Assembly: GCF_039531695.1 (NCBI RefSeq)
Contig: NZ_BAAAQN010000006.1
Coordinates: 124,001-188,000, forward strand
Direction of reading: 5' to 3'
From: Catenulispora yoronensis
GTDB lineage: Bacteria > Actinomycetota > Actinomycetes > Streptomycetales > Catenulisporaceae
DNA: 64,000 bases
The number at the start of each line of letters is the position of its first letter. Positions within the stretch are counted from its first letter, which is position 1. A program made the position numbers and the translations under genes. The notes beneath the pieces are model-generated. The model was not told the DNA's origin. It saw only the letters and a list, made by a program, of their open reading frames with translations, and ran no database searches. This document shows, in pieces, positions 49,644 through 57,759 of the stretch.

Positions 49644-50396
49644 TCAGCCGAAGTGGACGCCGGCCAGCGCCCCGCCGTCGACCACGAAGTCGGCGCCGGT
49701 GCAGTAGGACGAGTCGTCGCTGGTGAGGAACAAGGCGGCCTTGGCGACCTCGGCGGCGGTGCCGACGCGCTTGAGCGGGATGCCGCGGTAGCCGGCGTCG
49801 GGGTCGGCGTCCGGCGGCATCAGCGAGGCCACCATCGGGGTGTGCACGCCGCCGGGGCAGACGCAGTTCACCCGGATGTCCGGCCCGGCCTCCAGGGCCG
49901 CGACCCGGGTCAGGCCGCGCACGGCGAACTTGGTGGAGACGTAGGACGCCAGCCAGGGCATGCCCGCGAAGCCGTCGACGCTCGCGGTGTTCACCACGGT
50001 GCCGCGCCCGGCCTCCCGGATCCGGGGCAGGCAGGCCCGCAGCCCGAGGAAGACGCCGACCTGGTTCACCATCACCACCCGCAGGTACTCCTCGGCGGTG
50101 GTCTTCTCGATCGGGTTGAAGGCCAGGATCCCGGCGTTGTTGATCAGGCCGTCGAGCTTGCCGAACTCGGCGACGGCGAAGTCCGCGGCGGCGGTCCAGC
50201 CCGCCTCGTCGGTGACATCGAGACGGACGTACCGGGCGGCGTCGCCGAGCTCCTTGGCCACCGCCTCGCCGAGCTCGTCCAGGACGTCGGCGAGCACCAC
50301 CCGCGCGCCCTCGGCGACGAACAGCCGCGCCTCCTCGGCGCCCTGGCCGCGCGCCGCGCCGGTGATCAGCACCACCCGTCCGTCGAGCTTGCCCAT
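49644..50396 (-). CDS. SDR-family dehydrogenase (3alpha/20beta-HSD-like)
   Basis: A 250-residue classical SDR. VVLITGAARGQGAEEARLFV is the cofactor motif (the GxxxGQG form is common in 20beta-hydroxysteroid dehydrogenase relatives), NNAG lies near residue 85, and catalytic Ser/Tyr/Lys lie in NTASVDGFAG and SYVSTKFA. VNCVCPGGVHTPM follows. ATG 50396 is preferred over the upstream frame start because AGGGGA lies nine bases before it. It is first in the leftward string that ends in fbiC and is 40 bp from a perfect operator. The substrate is probably a hydroxylated ring or chain intermediate. Confidence 0.9.
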   Translation of the reverse strand: MGKLDGRVVLITGAARGQGAEEARLFVAEGARVVLADVLDELGEAVAKELGDAARYVRLDVTDEAGWTAAADFAVAEFGKLDGLINNAGILAFNPIEKTTAEEYLRVVMVNQVGVFLGLRACLPRIREAGRGTVVNTASVDGFAGMPWLASYVSTKFAVRGLTRVAALEAGPDIRVNCVCPGGVHTPMVASLMPPDADPDAGYRGIPLKRVGTAAEVAKAALFLTSDDSSYCTGADFVVDGGALAGVHFG

Positions 50397-50430
50397 CGGC
50401 GTCCCCTGACTCTCCCGCACGTTGCCGCGC

Positions 50431-50459
50431 TTGACATCTGACTAGGTGTCAGATTGATT
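50431..50459 (+). promoter_or_regulatory. Putative promoter with operator lodged between -35 and -10
   Basis: TTGACA (50431-50436) and TTGATT (50454-50459) are separated by 17 bp, and the perfect operator at 50436-50454 fills the spacer exactly. The start codon of the rightward LLM gene is 33 bp downstream. This is textbook geometry for steric repression; the -10 match is weak. Confidence 0.5.
50436..50454. promoter_or_regulatory. TetR-type operator copy between the fbiC string and an LLM gene
   Basis: ATCTGACTAGGTGTCAGAT is a perfect 7+5+7 palindrome. It lies 39 bp upstream of the SDR start (50396, minus) and 38 bp upstream of the LLM start (50493, plus), so it can control both transcripts. 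Confidence 0.88.
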
Positions 50460-50492
50460 CCTCCCAAGCGAAAAGTGAAGGGGAGGCGGCCC

Positions 50493-51386
50493 ATGAAGTT
50501 CTGGCTTTCGCCGGCGTTCTGCGACACCGCGCACTTCACCGGCCTGGCACGGGCCGCCGAGGAGCACGGCTACGAGGGGATCGCGATCCCCGACCACCTC
50601 TTCCATCCGGTGGAGCTGTCATCCCCCTACCCGTATACGCCCGACGGATCCCGTTACTGGGCCAGGGAAACCCACTGGCCCGAGCCGTGGGTGGCGATCG
50701 CGGCGATGGCGGCGGTGACCACGCGGCTGCGCTTCACGACGAACATCTACGTGGCGCCGGCCCGCGACCTGCTGACCGTCGCCAACCAACTGGCCACCGC
50801 CGCCTACCTGTCCCAGGGCACGCCGGACGGCCGGCACCGGGTGGCCCTCGGCGTCGGGCCGGGCTGGAGCAAGGACGAGTTCACCGCGACCGGTCAGGCG
50901 TTCGCCAAGCGCGGCGCGCGCCTGGACGAGATGCTCGATGCGCTGCGGCAGCTGTGGAGCGGCGAGGTGGTGAGCGTCTCAGGCCCGAACTACACGCTGC
51001 CGCCGTGCTCGATCACGCCGACGCCGAACGATCCGATCCCGGTGTACATCGGCGGGGTCTCCGACATCGCGATGCGCCGCGCGGCCCGCAACGACGGCTG
51101 GATCGGGATCTACCACACGGTCGACGAGGCGAAGTCGATCATGGATCGACTGCGGGCGGCGCGCGAGCAGGCCGGGACGCTGGACCGTCCGTTCCGCACG
51201 ATGCTCGCGGTGCTGGCGGAGCCGACACCGGAGCTGTGCGCGCGGTTGGCGGAGTGGGGCGTCACCGACCTGCTCAACGCGCCGTGGATGGCGAACCTCA
51301 AGAACATGCGGGCGCCGGGCCCGTCACTGGCGGAGATGACCGATGCGCTGGCGGGGTTCGCCGACCGGTACCTGAAGGGTCAGTAG
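50493..51386 (+). CDS. LLM-class F420-dependent oxidoreductase (TIGR03619-like)
   Basis: A 297-residue luciferase-fold enzyme. MKFWLSPAFCDTAHFTGLAR begins the barrel; YEGIAIPDHLFHP, TTNIYVAPARDLLTVANQLA and HRVALGVGPGWSKDEF are characteristic of the F420-type subgroup. The ATG at 50493 has GGGAGG six bases upstream and is preferred over the frame start at 50454, which lies in the operator. It is divergent from the fbiC string and shares its operator, the clearest sign that F420-dependent chemistry is part of the regulon. It overlaps the convergent LCP gene by 7 bp. Confidence 0.9.
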   Translation: MKFWLSPAFCDTAHFTGLARAAEEHGYEGIAIPDHLFHPVELSSPYPYTPDGSRYWARETHWPEPWVAIAAMAAVTTRLRFTTNIYVAPARDLLTVANQLATAAYLSQGTPDGRHRVALGVGPGWSKDEFTATGQAFAKRGARLDEMLDALRQLWSGEVVSVSGPNYTLPPCSITPTPNDPIPVYIGGVSDIAMRRAARNDGWIGIYHTVDEAKSIMDRLRAAREQAGTLDRPFRTMLAVLAEPTPELCARLAEWGVTDLLNAPWMANLKNMRAPGPSLAEMTDALAGFADRYLKGQ

Positions 51387-53692
51387 ACGCACGGGATGCC
51401 GTCCTGCGAGCTCATGTCGAGCGCGCCGCCGCTGCTCAGGCCCGAGGATTCGGCCGGGGCGGACGAACCCGACGAACCGGTCGCGCCGGTCGCGCCGGTC
51501 GACGTGGACCCGGACGACACGGACCCGGACGGCGTCGACACCGGCTTGTCGGGCGGCAGCTTGTAGTCGTAGCCGATGGTGACGACGACGGCGTCGGCCG
51601 CCAGCGACTTGTCGGCGACCGGCGCGGTCTTGGTCCCGAGCAGCGTCTGGAGCTTCTTCGCCAGATCGGCCGAGGCGGCGCCGTAGCGGACCGTGGTGCG
51701 GGCGACGTTGTTGCCGCCGTTGCCGGTCTTGGCGACCGCTATGCCCTCGGCGAACAGCGCGCCGGAGACTTTGGACGCCAGACCGGTGGTCCTCGTGCCG
51801 TTGTTGACGGTGATGGTCCCCTTCGGCGCCGCGGGTGCGGCGGGCGAGGTCGACGGGTTCGGCGGGGGCGGGGTCGCGCCGGACGCCGTTGTCGACGGCG
51901 TCACCGGCGGGGCGACGGCCGCGTCGTTGCCGAAGGCTTCGGTGACGGTCTTCTTGATCAGCGCCGGGTCGACCAGGTTCACCGAGGTCGTGGTCTTGCT
52001 GCCGGGGGCGTCCGGGACCTCGGCGGTGGACTTGATGGGCAGCGTGTAGAAGGTCGCGTTGCCGCCGGTGAGGTTCGAGGCCTGCTGGGCGAAGTCCAGG
52101 ACGCTCCAGCCGTCGTCGATCACGATGTCCTTCTTCACGACGTCGAACAGGCTCTGCATCGCGCCGAGGTCGCCGAGCACGCCCTTCTGGCGCAGGGTGT
52201 GCGTCACCGAGGACAGGAAGGCCTGCTGCCGGTGGGTGCGGTCCAGGTCGCCGTTGAGCAGGTGGTAGCGCTGGCGGACGAACTGCAGGGCGGTGGCGGC
52301 GTCGATGGTGGAGACGCCGGCCGGGAGCTTCAGGCCGGTGCCGGCGCCGTTCTCGATCGGGTCGTCGGCCGGGGCCTTCAGGCACACCTGGATGGTGCCG
52401 ATCGCCTTCACGACGTCGTAGAAGCCCAGGAGGTTGACCTCGGCGAGGTGGTCGACGTGGACCCCGGTGAGCTTCTGCACGGCGCGCAGCGTCGCCTCCC
52501 GCCCGACCTCCCGGCTCTCCGCCTCGATCTTGGCCTTGTCCTTCAGCCCGGAGGCGACGATCTTGCTCTCGGCGTACGCCCTGGCGTTGCCGTAGGCCTC
52601 CTTGATCTTGCCCACCCCCAGGTCCGGGACCTTGATGGAGCCCAGCCCCGGGACGTCCGCGGTCCCGCCGGGACGCTCGACGTAGTCGTCGCGCGGGATG
52701 GAGTAGGCGGTGACCCGGCCGCCGTTGGCGGGGATGTGCAACAGGATCAGGACATTGGTGTTGTAGCCGCCGATCCCGGAGGAGCCGGCGTGCAGCGCGT
52801 CCTCGACGAACTGCGTCGGCAGGTCGTTGCCGTCCATGTCCTTGCGCGAGTCCAGGCCGATCAGCAGCAGGTTGACGTCGTTGCCGAGGTGCGGGGGGAC
52901 GTAGCCGTCGTCGCCCTGCTTGACCTCCTTGATCGAGCCGGTGGTGTGGACGCCGTCGGTCAGCTGCTTGTTCTCGAACCAGACGAAACCGGTGGTGGCG
53001 ACCACGGCCAGGCCGAGGAACGAGGCCAGGGCGCGGCCGGCGACGAGGCCGGGGGCGGGGCGGCGGGGGCGCGTACGGGGGCGGGAGCGCGCGCGGTTCC
53101 GCGAAGGCTTTGCCGCCACCACGGCCGCCGTCCACACCACGCCCATCGCGACGGCGGCGACGAGGATGACGGGGAAGGCGTGGGAGGTGGCGTGGACCAG
53201 GCCGACCGCCTTCGCCTTGGTGTCGCGGTACGGCGGGTCGTGCAGGAGGAGTTCAGCGGCGGCCGCCACCAGCCATGCGACCGGAGGGGCGGACAGCATC
53301 ACCCACCAGCGGCCGTTCGGCCTGGCGCTCGCCGTGGCCAGGGCGGCGGAGGCCACGGTGAGAACGGCGAAGAGGGGGCCGTGGTAGCCGCCGAGCGCCG
53401 TGCCGAGCGCCACGCCGAGGACCGGGCCGCCGATGAGCACCGCGACGGGGAACCAGCGGGGAACGGGGAGGAGGGGTGATGTGCTGTCGGCGGCGGCGCG
53501 AGGAGTGCCGCGATCCGCGCTGCGGGTCGTACTGCCGTCCGTACTGCGGGTCGTACTGCCGTCCGTACTGCGGCCGTGGTCCGCGCCGCGGACGCCGCTT
53601 CGGGAACGGGTGGTTCGCGGCTCGGGGACCGGGGAGCCGTCGGCGCGATGACCGCCGGTGCGCACCGGCCGGGAGCGGGCTGCTGAGGACAT
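51380..53692 (-). CDS. LytR-CpsA-Psr (LCP) family cell-wall ligase with LytR_C domain
   Basis: A 770-residue envelope protein expected to attach glycopolymers to peptidoglycan. A Ser/Thr/Arg-rich N-terminus of about 70 residues (with an 8-residue repeat) precedes several membrane segments (about 75-195), an Arg-rich loop and a further helix at about 225-245. The LCP domain (about 270-500) contains NLLLIGLDSRKD, AYSIPRDDYVERPGG and FVRQRYHLLNGDLDRTHRQQ, which hold the Arg and Asp residues for polyprenyl-pyrophosphate binding. A Pro/Thr linker and a LytR_C domain (GTITVNNGTRTTGLASKV, about 625) follow. Four-plus membrane passes are more than in typical single-pass LCP proteins. Confidence 0.9.
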   Translation of the reverse strand: MSSAARSRPVRTGGHRADGSPVPEPRTTRSRSGVRGADHGRSTDGSTTRSTDGSTTRSADRGTPRAAADSTSPLLPVPRWFPVAVLIGGPVLGVALGTALGGYHGPLFAVLTVASAALATASARPNGRWWVMLSAPPVAWLVAAAAELLLHDPPYRDTKAKAVGLVHATSHAFPVILVAAVAMGVVWTAAVVAAKPSRNRARSRPRTRPRRPAPGLVAGRALASFLGLAVVATTGFVWFENKQLTDGVHTTGSIKEVKQGDDGYVPPHLGNDVNLLLIGLDSRKDMDGNDLPTQFVEDALHAGSSGIGGYNTNVLILLHIPANGGRVTAYSIPRDDYVERPGGTADVPGLGSIKVPDLGVGKIKEAYGNARAYAESKIVASGLKDKAKIEAESREVGREATLRAVQKLTGVHVDHLAEVNLLGFYDVVKAIGTIQVCLKAPADDPIENGAGTGLKLPAGVSTIDAATALQFVRQRYHLLNGDLDRTHRQQAFLSSVTHTLRQKGVLGDLGAMQSLFDVVKKDIVIDDGWSVLDFAQQASNLTGGNATFYTLPIKSTAEVPDAPGSKTTTSVNLVDPALIKKTVTEAFGNDAAVAPPVTPSTTASGATPPPPNPSTSPAAPAAPKGTITVNNGTRTTGLASKVSGALFAEGIAVAKTGNGGNNVARTTVRYGAASADLAKKLQTLLGTKTAPVADKSLAADAVVVTIGYDYKLPPDKPVSTPSGSVSSGSTSTGATGATGSSGSSAPAESSGLSSGGALDMSSQDGIPCVY
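53520..53573 (-). repeat. 24-bp tandem repeat in the LCP gene N-terminus
   Basis: A 24-bp unit at 53520-53543 is repeated exactly at 53544-53567, with a partial third copy. It encodes an 8-residue Ser/Thr/Asp/Arg repeat (GSTTRSTD type) in the disordered cytoplasmic head. Confidence 0.75.
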
Positions 53693-53875
53693 GCTCGGAT
53701 CCTGGCCGCGACGTGCGACCGGAGGATCCGGGGCAGGTCACAGCGGCGCTACAGAGCCGGGCGTGTCAGGCATCGCAGTCACTGCCGCGCTGACCTGGCA
53801 CTTCCCGGTGCGGCGAGCCCGGCGACGTCACAAGACCGCCACAGCCCGCCACAGCCCGCCGCGACCGGAGCCCGA

Positions 53876-54661
53876 TCACCGCATGAAGTCCCCCGCGTTG
53901 ACGGCCAGCGACTGCCCCGTAATGCCGCCCGCGTACGGCGAGACCATGAACACGGCCGCGTTGGCCACGTCCCCGTCCGTCGCCATCTCCGGCAACGCCA
54001 TCCGGGACGTGATCGGCGCCAGCGCCTCCTCCTCCGAGATCTTCTGGCTGGCGGCGGTCCACGCCACGTACCCCTGCACCATCGGCCCCCACATCCACGA
54101 CGGCACGACCGCGTTCACCCGGATCCGCCGCGGCCCGAGCTCCTTCGCCATCCCGTACGTCGCCGACAACAACGCCCCCTTCGACGCCGCATAAGCAGCC
54201 TGCTTCACCTCCGTCGCCGGCAACCACATCGACTGCGACAGGATGTGCACGATCCCCGTCGTCGGCCCGCTCTCCCGCGCCAGATGCGGGATCGCGGCCT
54301 TGCTCAACTGAAGCGTCCCGACGACGTTGACCTCATACGTCCTGCGCCAGTCCTCGAAGTCCGCGTCCGCCACCCCGCCGAACACCTGATCCTGCGCCGC
54401 GACGTTCACCAGCCCGTCCACCGCCCCGAACCGCCCCACCGCGAGCGCCACCAACGCCTCGCACGCCTCCCCCGACGCGATGTCCGTGACCGCCCAGGCC
54501 ACCCGCCCCTCATCGAACTCCGCCGCCGCCTTCACCAACTTCTTCTCGGTCCGCGCCCCCAACACCACGTTCGCCCCCTGCGCATAAGCCGCGACCGCCA
54601 CCTCCCGCCCCAACCCGTCCCCGACCCCCGACACGATCACCGTCTTGCCCTGAAGCAACAT
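53876..54661 (-). CDS. SDR-family oxidoreductase
   Basis: A 261-residue short-chain dehydrogenase. The cofactor motif reads VIVSGVGDGLGREVAVAAYA (Gly-x-Gly-Asp-Gly-Leu-Gly), and the catalytic segment includes HILSQSMW and YAASKGALLS, giving Ser, Tyr and Lys. VNVAAQD replaces the usual NNAG. The C-terminal GGITGQSLAVNAGDFM is typical. ATG 54661 follows a GGGAGGG ribosome site; a second ATG upstream lies nearer the operator. An operator copy lies 20 bp upstream, placing this gene in the regulon although it stands alone. Confidence 0.88.
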   Translation of the reverse strand: MLLQGKTVIVSGVGDGLGREVAVAAYAQGANVVLGARTEKKLVKAAAEFDEGRVAWAVTDIASGEACEALVALAVGRFGAVDGLVNVAAQDQVFGGVADADFEDWRRTYEVNVVGTLQLSKAAIPHLARESGPTTGIVHILSQSMWLPATEVKQAAYAASKGALLSATYGMAKELGPRRIRVNAVVPSWMWGPMVQGYVAWTAASQKISEEEALAPITSRMALPEMATDGDVANAAVFMVSPYAGGITGQSLAVNAGDFMR

Positions 54662-54680
54662 CGCGGTCCCTCCCATCGGC

Positions 54681-54699
54681 ATCTGATGGTGCGTCAGAT
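54681..54699. promoter_or_regulatory. TetR-type operator copy, in front of the SDR at 53876
   Basis: ATCTGATGGTGCGTCAGAT differs from the perfect palindrome by one base. It lies 20 bp upstream of the SDR start and shares its right half and spacer with the site at 5290. TAATCT at its upstream edge on the minus strand could be the -10. Confidence 0.82.
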
Positions 54700-54767
54700 T
54701 AGGCGCCGGGGACCGAATTGGCCAGCGCCGGAAACCGTTGGAGGAGGCCGCCGGCCCGCCCGCGCGG

Positions 54768-54802
54768 TTGACTTCCCATTGTTCTAGTTGTTCTATAGCA
54801 AC
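54768..54802 (+). promoter_or_regulatory. GntR promoter with dyad
   Basis: TTGACT (54768-54773) and TCTATA (54792-54797) lie 18 bp apart, a reasonable vegetative promoter in an unusually AT-rich patch. A GTTG-N8-CAAC dyad (54787-54802) straddles the -10 and could be the binding site for autoregulation by the downstream GntR protein. Confidence 0.5.
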
Positions 54803-54820
54803 AGAGCAAAGGAGGTCCGC

Positions 54821-55207
54821 ATGCTCCTCAGCGTGGAGCCGGACGGCGATGTGCCGATCTACCAGCAGCTTCGGGATCAGATCGTGGTGGCGGTGGCGGC
54901 CGGGGAGTTGGCGGCGGGGGATTCGTTGCCCACGACGCGGCAGTTGGCGGCGGATCTGGGCATCAACATGCACACCGTGAACAAGGCTTATGACCTGCTG
55001 CGGGCCGAGGGGTTGGTGCGGCTCGGGCGGCGGACCGGGGCGGTGGTGGTGCGGGGCCCCGGGGACGGGGCGCCCGGGGCCGAGGTGGTGGCCGACTGGG
55101 AGCGGCGGGCGCGGACCCTGCTCGCGGAGGCGTTCGCGAAGGGGATGCCGCCGCCGGAGGTGGTGGAGCGGTGTCGCGCGCTGCTGGACGAGTTCTCGGG
55201 CCGGTGA
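54821..55207 (+). CDS. GntR-family regulator, YtrA subfamily
   Basis: A 128-residue regulator. The winged helix spans about 10-75 (PIYQQLRDQIVVAVAAGELA, LPTTRQLAADLGINMHTVNKAYDLL). A short helical C-terminus with no ligand domain marks the YtrA type, which usually represses an adjacent transporter or membrane-protein gene. A near-perfect AAAGGAGGT at 54808-54816 fixes the ATG at 54821. The DUF1648-like membrane gene follows after 50 bp and is the probable target along with itself. Confidence 0.9.
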   Translation: MLLSVEPDGDVPIYQQLRDQIVVAVAAGELAAGDSLPTTRQLAADLGINMHTVNKAYDLLRAEGLVRLGRRTGAVVVRGPGDGAPGAEVVADWERRARTLLAEAFAKGMPPPEVVERCRALLDEFSGR

Positions 55208-55257
55208 ACGGAAGCCACGGAAAACACGGAAGCCACGGAAGATACGGGAAGACTCCG
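55208..55257 (+). repeat. 18-bp direct repeat in the GntR-DUF1648 gap
   Basis: GGAAGCCACGGAA occurs at 55210-55222 and 55228-55240, an 18-bp period, with a diverged third unit ending in GGGAAG near the next ribosome site. It may modulate translation of the downstream gene. Confidence 0.5.
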
Positions 55258-56391
55258 ATGCAAAGTTCTTCATCTCTGCCTGTTGTGGTGCCGATCCTGC
55301 TGATCGGCGGGCTGACGCTGCTCACGCCGATGCTCACGCCCAGGACGGTGCGGTTCGGGGTGCGGGTGCCGGCCGAGCGGCTCGGGGAGCCGGCGTTGGC
55401 GGAGGCGCTGCGGCGGTACCGCGCCGGCGTCGTCGCGGTGACGGCGGTCGCGGTGCTGATCGCGTTGTTCGTCGCCACCAGCACGGCCGCGTGGTTGGCG
55501 GGAGTGGCGGTCGAGGTGGCCGGGACGTTCGCCGTGTACCTGGTCGCCCGGGCCCACGTCGCCGCCGCCAAGCACGAAGGCCGCTGGTTCGAGGGCCTCA
55601 AGCAGGTCACGGTCGCCGACACGGCCCTGCGCACCAGCCCCGAGCCCTTCCCCTGGGCCTGGTCCCTGCCGGCGGTGCTGGTCGTCGCCGCCACCGCCGT
55701 CTTCGGCGCGGTCCGCTATCCCGACATGCCCGACCGGCTGGTGACGCACTACGACGCGTCCGGCCACCCCACCTCCTACGCCGACAAGTCCTTCGGCTCG
55801 GCGTTCGCCCTGGTCGCTGTGCAGATCGCGATCACCGCGCTGATCGTGGTGCTGACCCGCGTCACCGTCCGCGGCAAGGCGAACCTCGACGTCCAGGACC
55901 CGCACGCCGCCGAGCGCCAGCGCCGCTTCGTCGCGATCATGTCCCGCTGCCTGCTGCTGTTCGCCGCCGCGACCGCCCTGACCCTCGCCGTCACCGCGCT
56001 GACCACCTGGGACGTCATCGGCAGCACCGGCTGGACCCCGGTACTGCTCCTGGCCCCGGTCGCGATCGCCACCGTCGGCCTCGTCGTGGTCGTCGTCCGC
56101 GTCGGCCAGGGCGGCTCCCGCCTCCCCGTCGACGCCGCTGCCGCTGCCGCTGCCGCCGGGAACGAGGTCGCCGGAGCCGCCGCCGGGAACTCCGCCCCCG
56201 GCACCGTCAACCGCGACGACGACCGCTTCTGGAAAGCCGGCGTCGTCTACTTCAACCGCGACGACCCCGCGGTCTGGGTCCAGAAACGCTTCGGCGTCGG
56301 CTGGACCGTCAACTTCGCCCGCCCCGCGGCGTTGGCCTTCCTCGTCGGCATCGTCGTGCTCGCGATCGTCATCCCGCTACTGCTCCGCTGA
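55258..56391 (+). CDS. DUF1648-like multi-pass membrane protein
   Basis: A 377-residue membrane protein with about seven hydrophobic segments. The central MPDRLVTHYDASGHPTSYAD (about 155-174) between helices matches the DUF1648 pattern (Pro-x-x-x-x-Thr-His-Tyr/Trp-Asn/Asp-x-x-Gly). The C-terminal part, with DDDRFWKAGVVYFNRDDPAVW, resembles the short domain (DUF5808) often fused to it. An Ala-rich stretch (AAAAAAAA) lies before that segment. I start at ATG 55258, which has GGGAAG upstream, not at the frame start at 55171 inside gntR. DUF1648 proteins regularly neighbour YtrA-type regulators; function is unknown. Confidence 0.82.
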   Translation: MQSSSSLPVVVPILLIGGLTLLTPMLTPRTVRFGVRVPAERLGEPALAEALRRYRAGVVAVTAVAVLIALFVATSTAAWLAGVAVEVAGTFAVYLVARAHVAAAKHEGRWFEGLKQVTVADTALRTSPEPFPWAWSLPAVLVVAATAVFGAVRYPDMPDRLVTHYDASGHPTSYADKSFGSAFALVAVQIAITALIVVLTRVTVRGKANLDVQDPHAAERQRRFVAIMSRCLLLFAAATALTLAVTALTTWDVIGSTGWTPVLLLAPVAIATVGLVVVVVRVGQGGSRLPVDAAAAAAAAGNEVAGAAAGNSAPGTVNRDDDRFWKAGVVYFNRDDPAVWVQKRFGVGWTVNFARPAALAFLVGIVVLAIVIPLLLR

Positions 56392-57759
56392 CGGCCTGCG
56401 CCACCCGAACTCCAGCCCGGCGCTGAGCACCAGGATGGCCAGCAGGGTCCACATCGAGGCGGCCTCGTGGATCAGGGTGGTGAGGACGAAGGTGACGAGC
56501 ACAACCCCGGCCGTAGCGATCGCCAGCGCCAGCACCCAGGTGTTGGCGCCGGTCTCCGAACGGACCCGGAAGTGCGCCGCCGTGATCAGGACGAAGATGA
56601 GCAGCGCGACCGCGCTGCCGATGGACGCGATGGCGTCGAGCTTGAAGCAGACGGCGAGCACCAGGCACGCCGCCGCCTCGACCAGCAGCCCGGACGTCAC
56701 CCCCTTCACCTTCCGGGCCATGACCGGCGGGAACATGCCCGTGTCCACGAGCCGCTCGGACAGGCCGGCGGCCGGATACAGGCCCGCGTTGGTCGCGCCC
56801 GCCGTGGCGAACAGCGCCGTGACGCTCATCATCCAGTAGCCGGCGCGGCCCAGGTGCGGCTCGGCGGCGACGGCCAAGGCGGTGCCGCCCGAGGAGATCA
56901 CCTTGTCCACCGACAGGGTCCCGAAGACACCGAGCGCGATCGCCATGTAGATGACGGTCGCGATGCCGAGTGCCAAGAACATCGCCCGGGGCAGCTGGCG
57001 CCGCGGGTCGGGCAGGTCCTTGGCCGTGAAGGTGATGATGCCGAAGCCGAGGAACGCGAAGAACGTCAGCGCCACGCTGGAGACGATCTGGCGCACCGAG
57101 GGATAGCCGGAGAAGGCCAGCAGCGACGGCGTCATGTTGACGAGCAGCACCACCGCGAAAACGCTCAGGATGCCCAGCACCACGTACACGATCACTGTCT
57201 GGGCCCGGGCGACGAGCCGGGACCCGACGATGTTGACCGCCGTCATCACGACGATGATCAGCGCCGCGAAGACCTTCGACCACGCGGTGTCGCCGTCGGC
57301 GACCATGGCGCTCGCGTAGTTGCCGAACGACACGGCGACCATCGCGGTGACGATCGCGTTGGCGATGTAGGTCAGCCACGCCGTGATGCCGGTGGCGTGG
57401 CCGAGGCCGAACCCCTTGGCCACGTACTCCAGGAGCCCGCCGGCCGACGGATACCGCGCGCCGAGCTTGGCGAACGAGTAGCCCTGGAGCATCGCGATGA
57501 CCCCGGCGATCAGGAACGACAGCCACACCGCCGAGCCCGCGACCTCGCCCGCCGCGCCGAGCAGGGCGAAGATCCCGGCGCCGACCATGGCACCGACGCC
57601 GATGAACGCGGCTTGGCGGATGCTGAGCCGGGCGCCGCCGCCAGGCTCCGCGCCGCCGCCGGGTCCCGCAGCGCTACCAGGCCCAGCAGCATCGCCAGGC
57701 CCCGCTCCACCCCCGGAACCGCCCGCCCGCCCGGAACCGCCGTCGCCGCCCGCGTTCAT
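56377..57759 (-). CDS. APC-family amino acid permease, probable arginine/ornithine or related transporter
   Basis: A 460-residue amino acid-polyamine-organocation transporter with about twelve helices. SIRQAAFIGVGAMVGAGIFALLG contains the helix-1 GVGAMVGAGIF motif for substrate backbone binding. The first 45 residues are Gly/Pro-rich and lack hydrophobic character. It starts at an ATGA overlap with the P-type ATPase gene, fourth in line behind arcC, arcA and arcB. An arginine importer or arginine/ornithine exchanger (ArcD role) would complete the arginine deiminase pathway, though ArcD itself belongs to a different group of the superfamily. It overlaps the 3' end of the convergent DUF1648 gene by 15 bp. 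Confidence 0.88.
   Translation of the reverse strand: MNAGGDGGSGRAGGSGGGAGPGDAAGPGSAAGPGGGAEPGGGARLSIRQAAFIGVGAMVGAGIFALLGAAGEVAGSAVWLSFLIAGVIAMLQGYSFAKLGARYPSAGGLLEYVAKGFGLGHATGITAWLTYIANAIVTAMVAVSFGNYASAMVADGDTAWSKVFAALIIVVMTAVNIVGSRLVARAQTVIVYVVLGILSVFAVVLLVNMTPSLLAFSGYPSVRQIVSSVALTFFAFLGFGIITFTAKDLPDPRRQLPRAMFLALGIATVIYMAIALGVFGTLSVDKVISSGGTALAVAAEPHLGRAGYWMMSVTALFATAGATNAGLYPAAGLSERLVDTGMFPPVMARKVKGVTSGLLVEAAACLVLAVCFKLDAIASIGSAVALLIFVLITAAHFRVRSETGANTWVLALAIATAGVVLVTFVLTTLIHEAASMWTLLAILVLSAGLEFGWRRPSAEQ

Noticed and set aside
54662..55273. N-terminal extension of the SDR at 53876 across the gntR gene
   Set aside because: It runs antisense through gntR and the operator. ATG 54661 has a GGGAGGG site and matches the family length.
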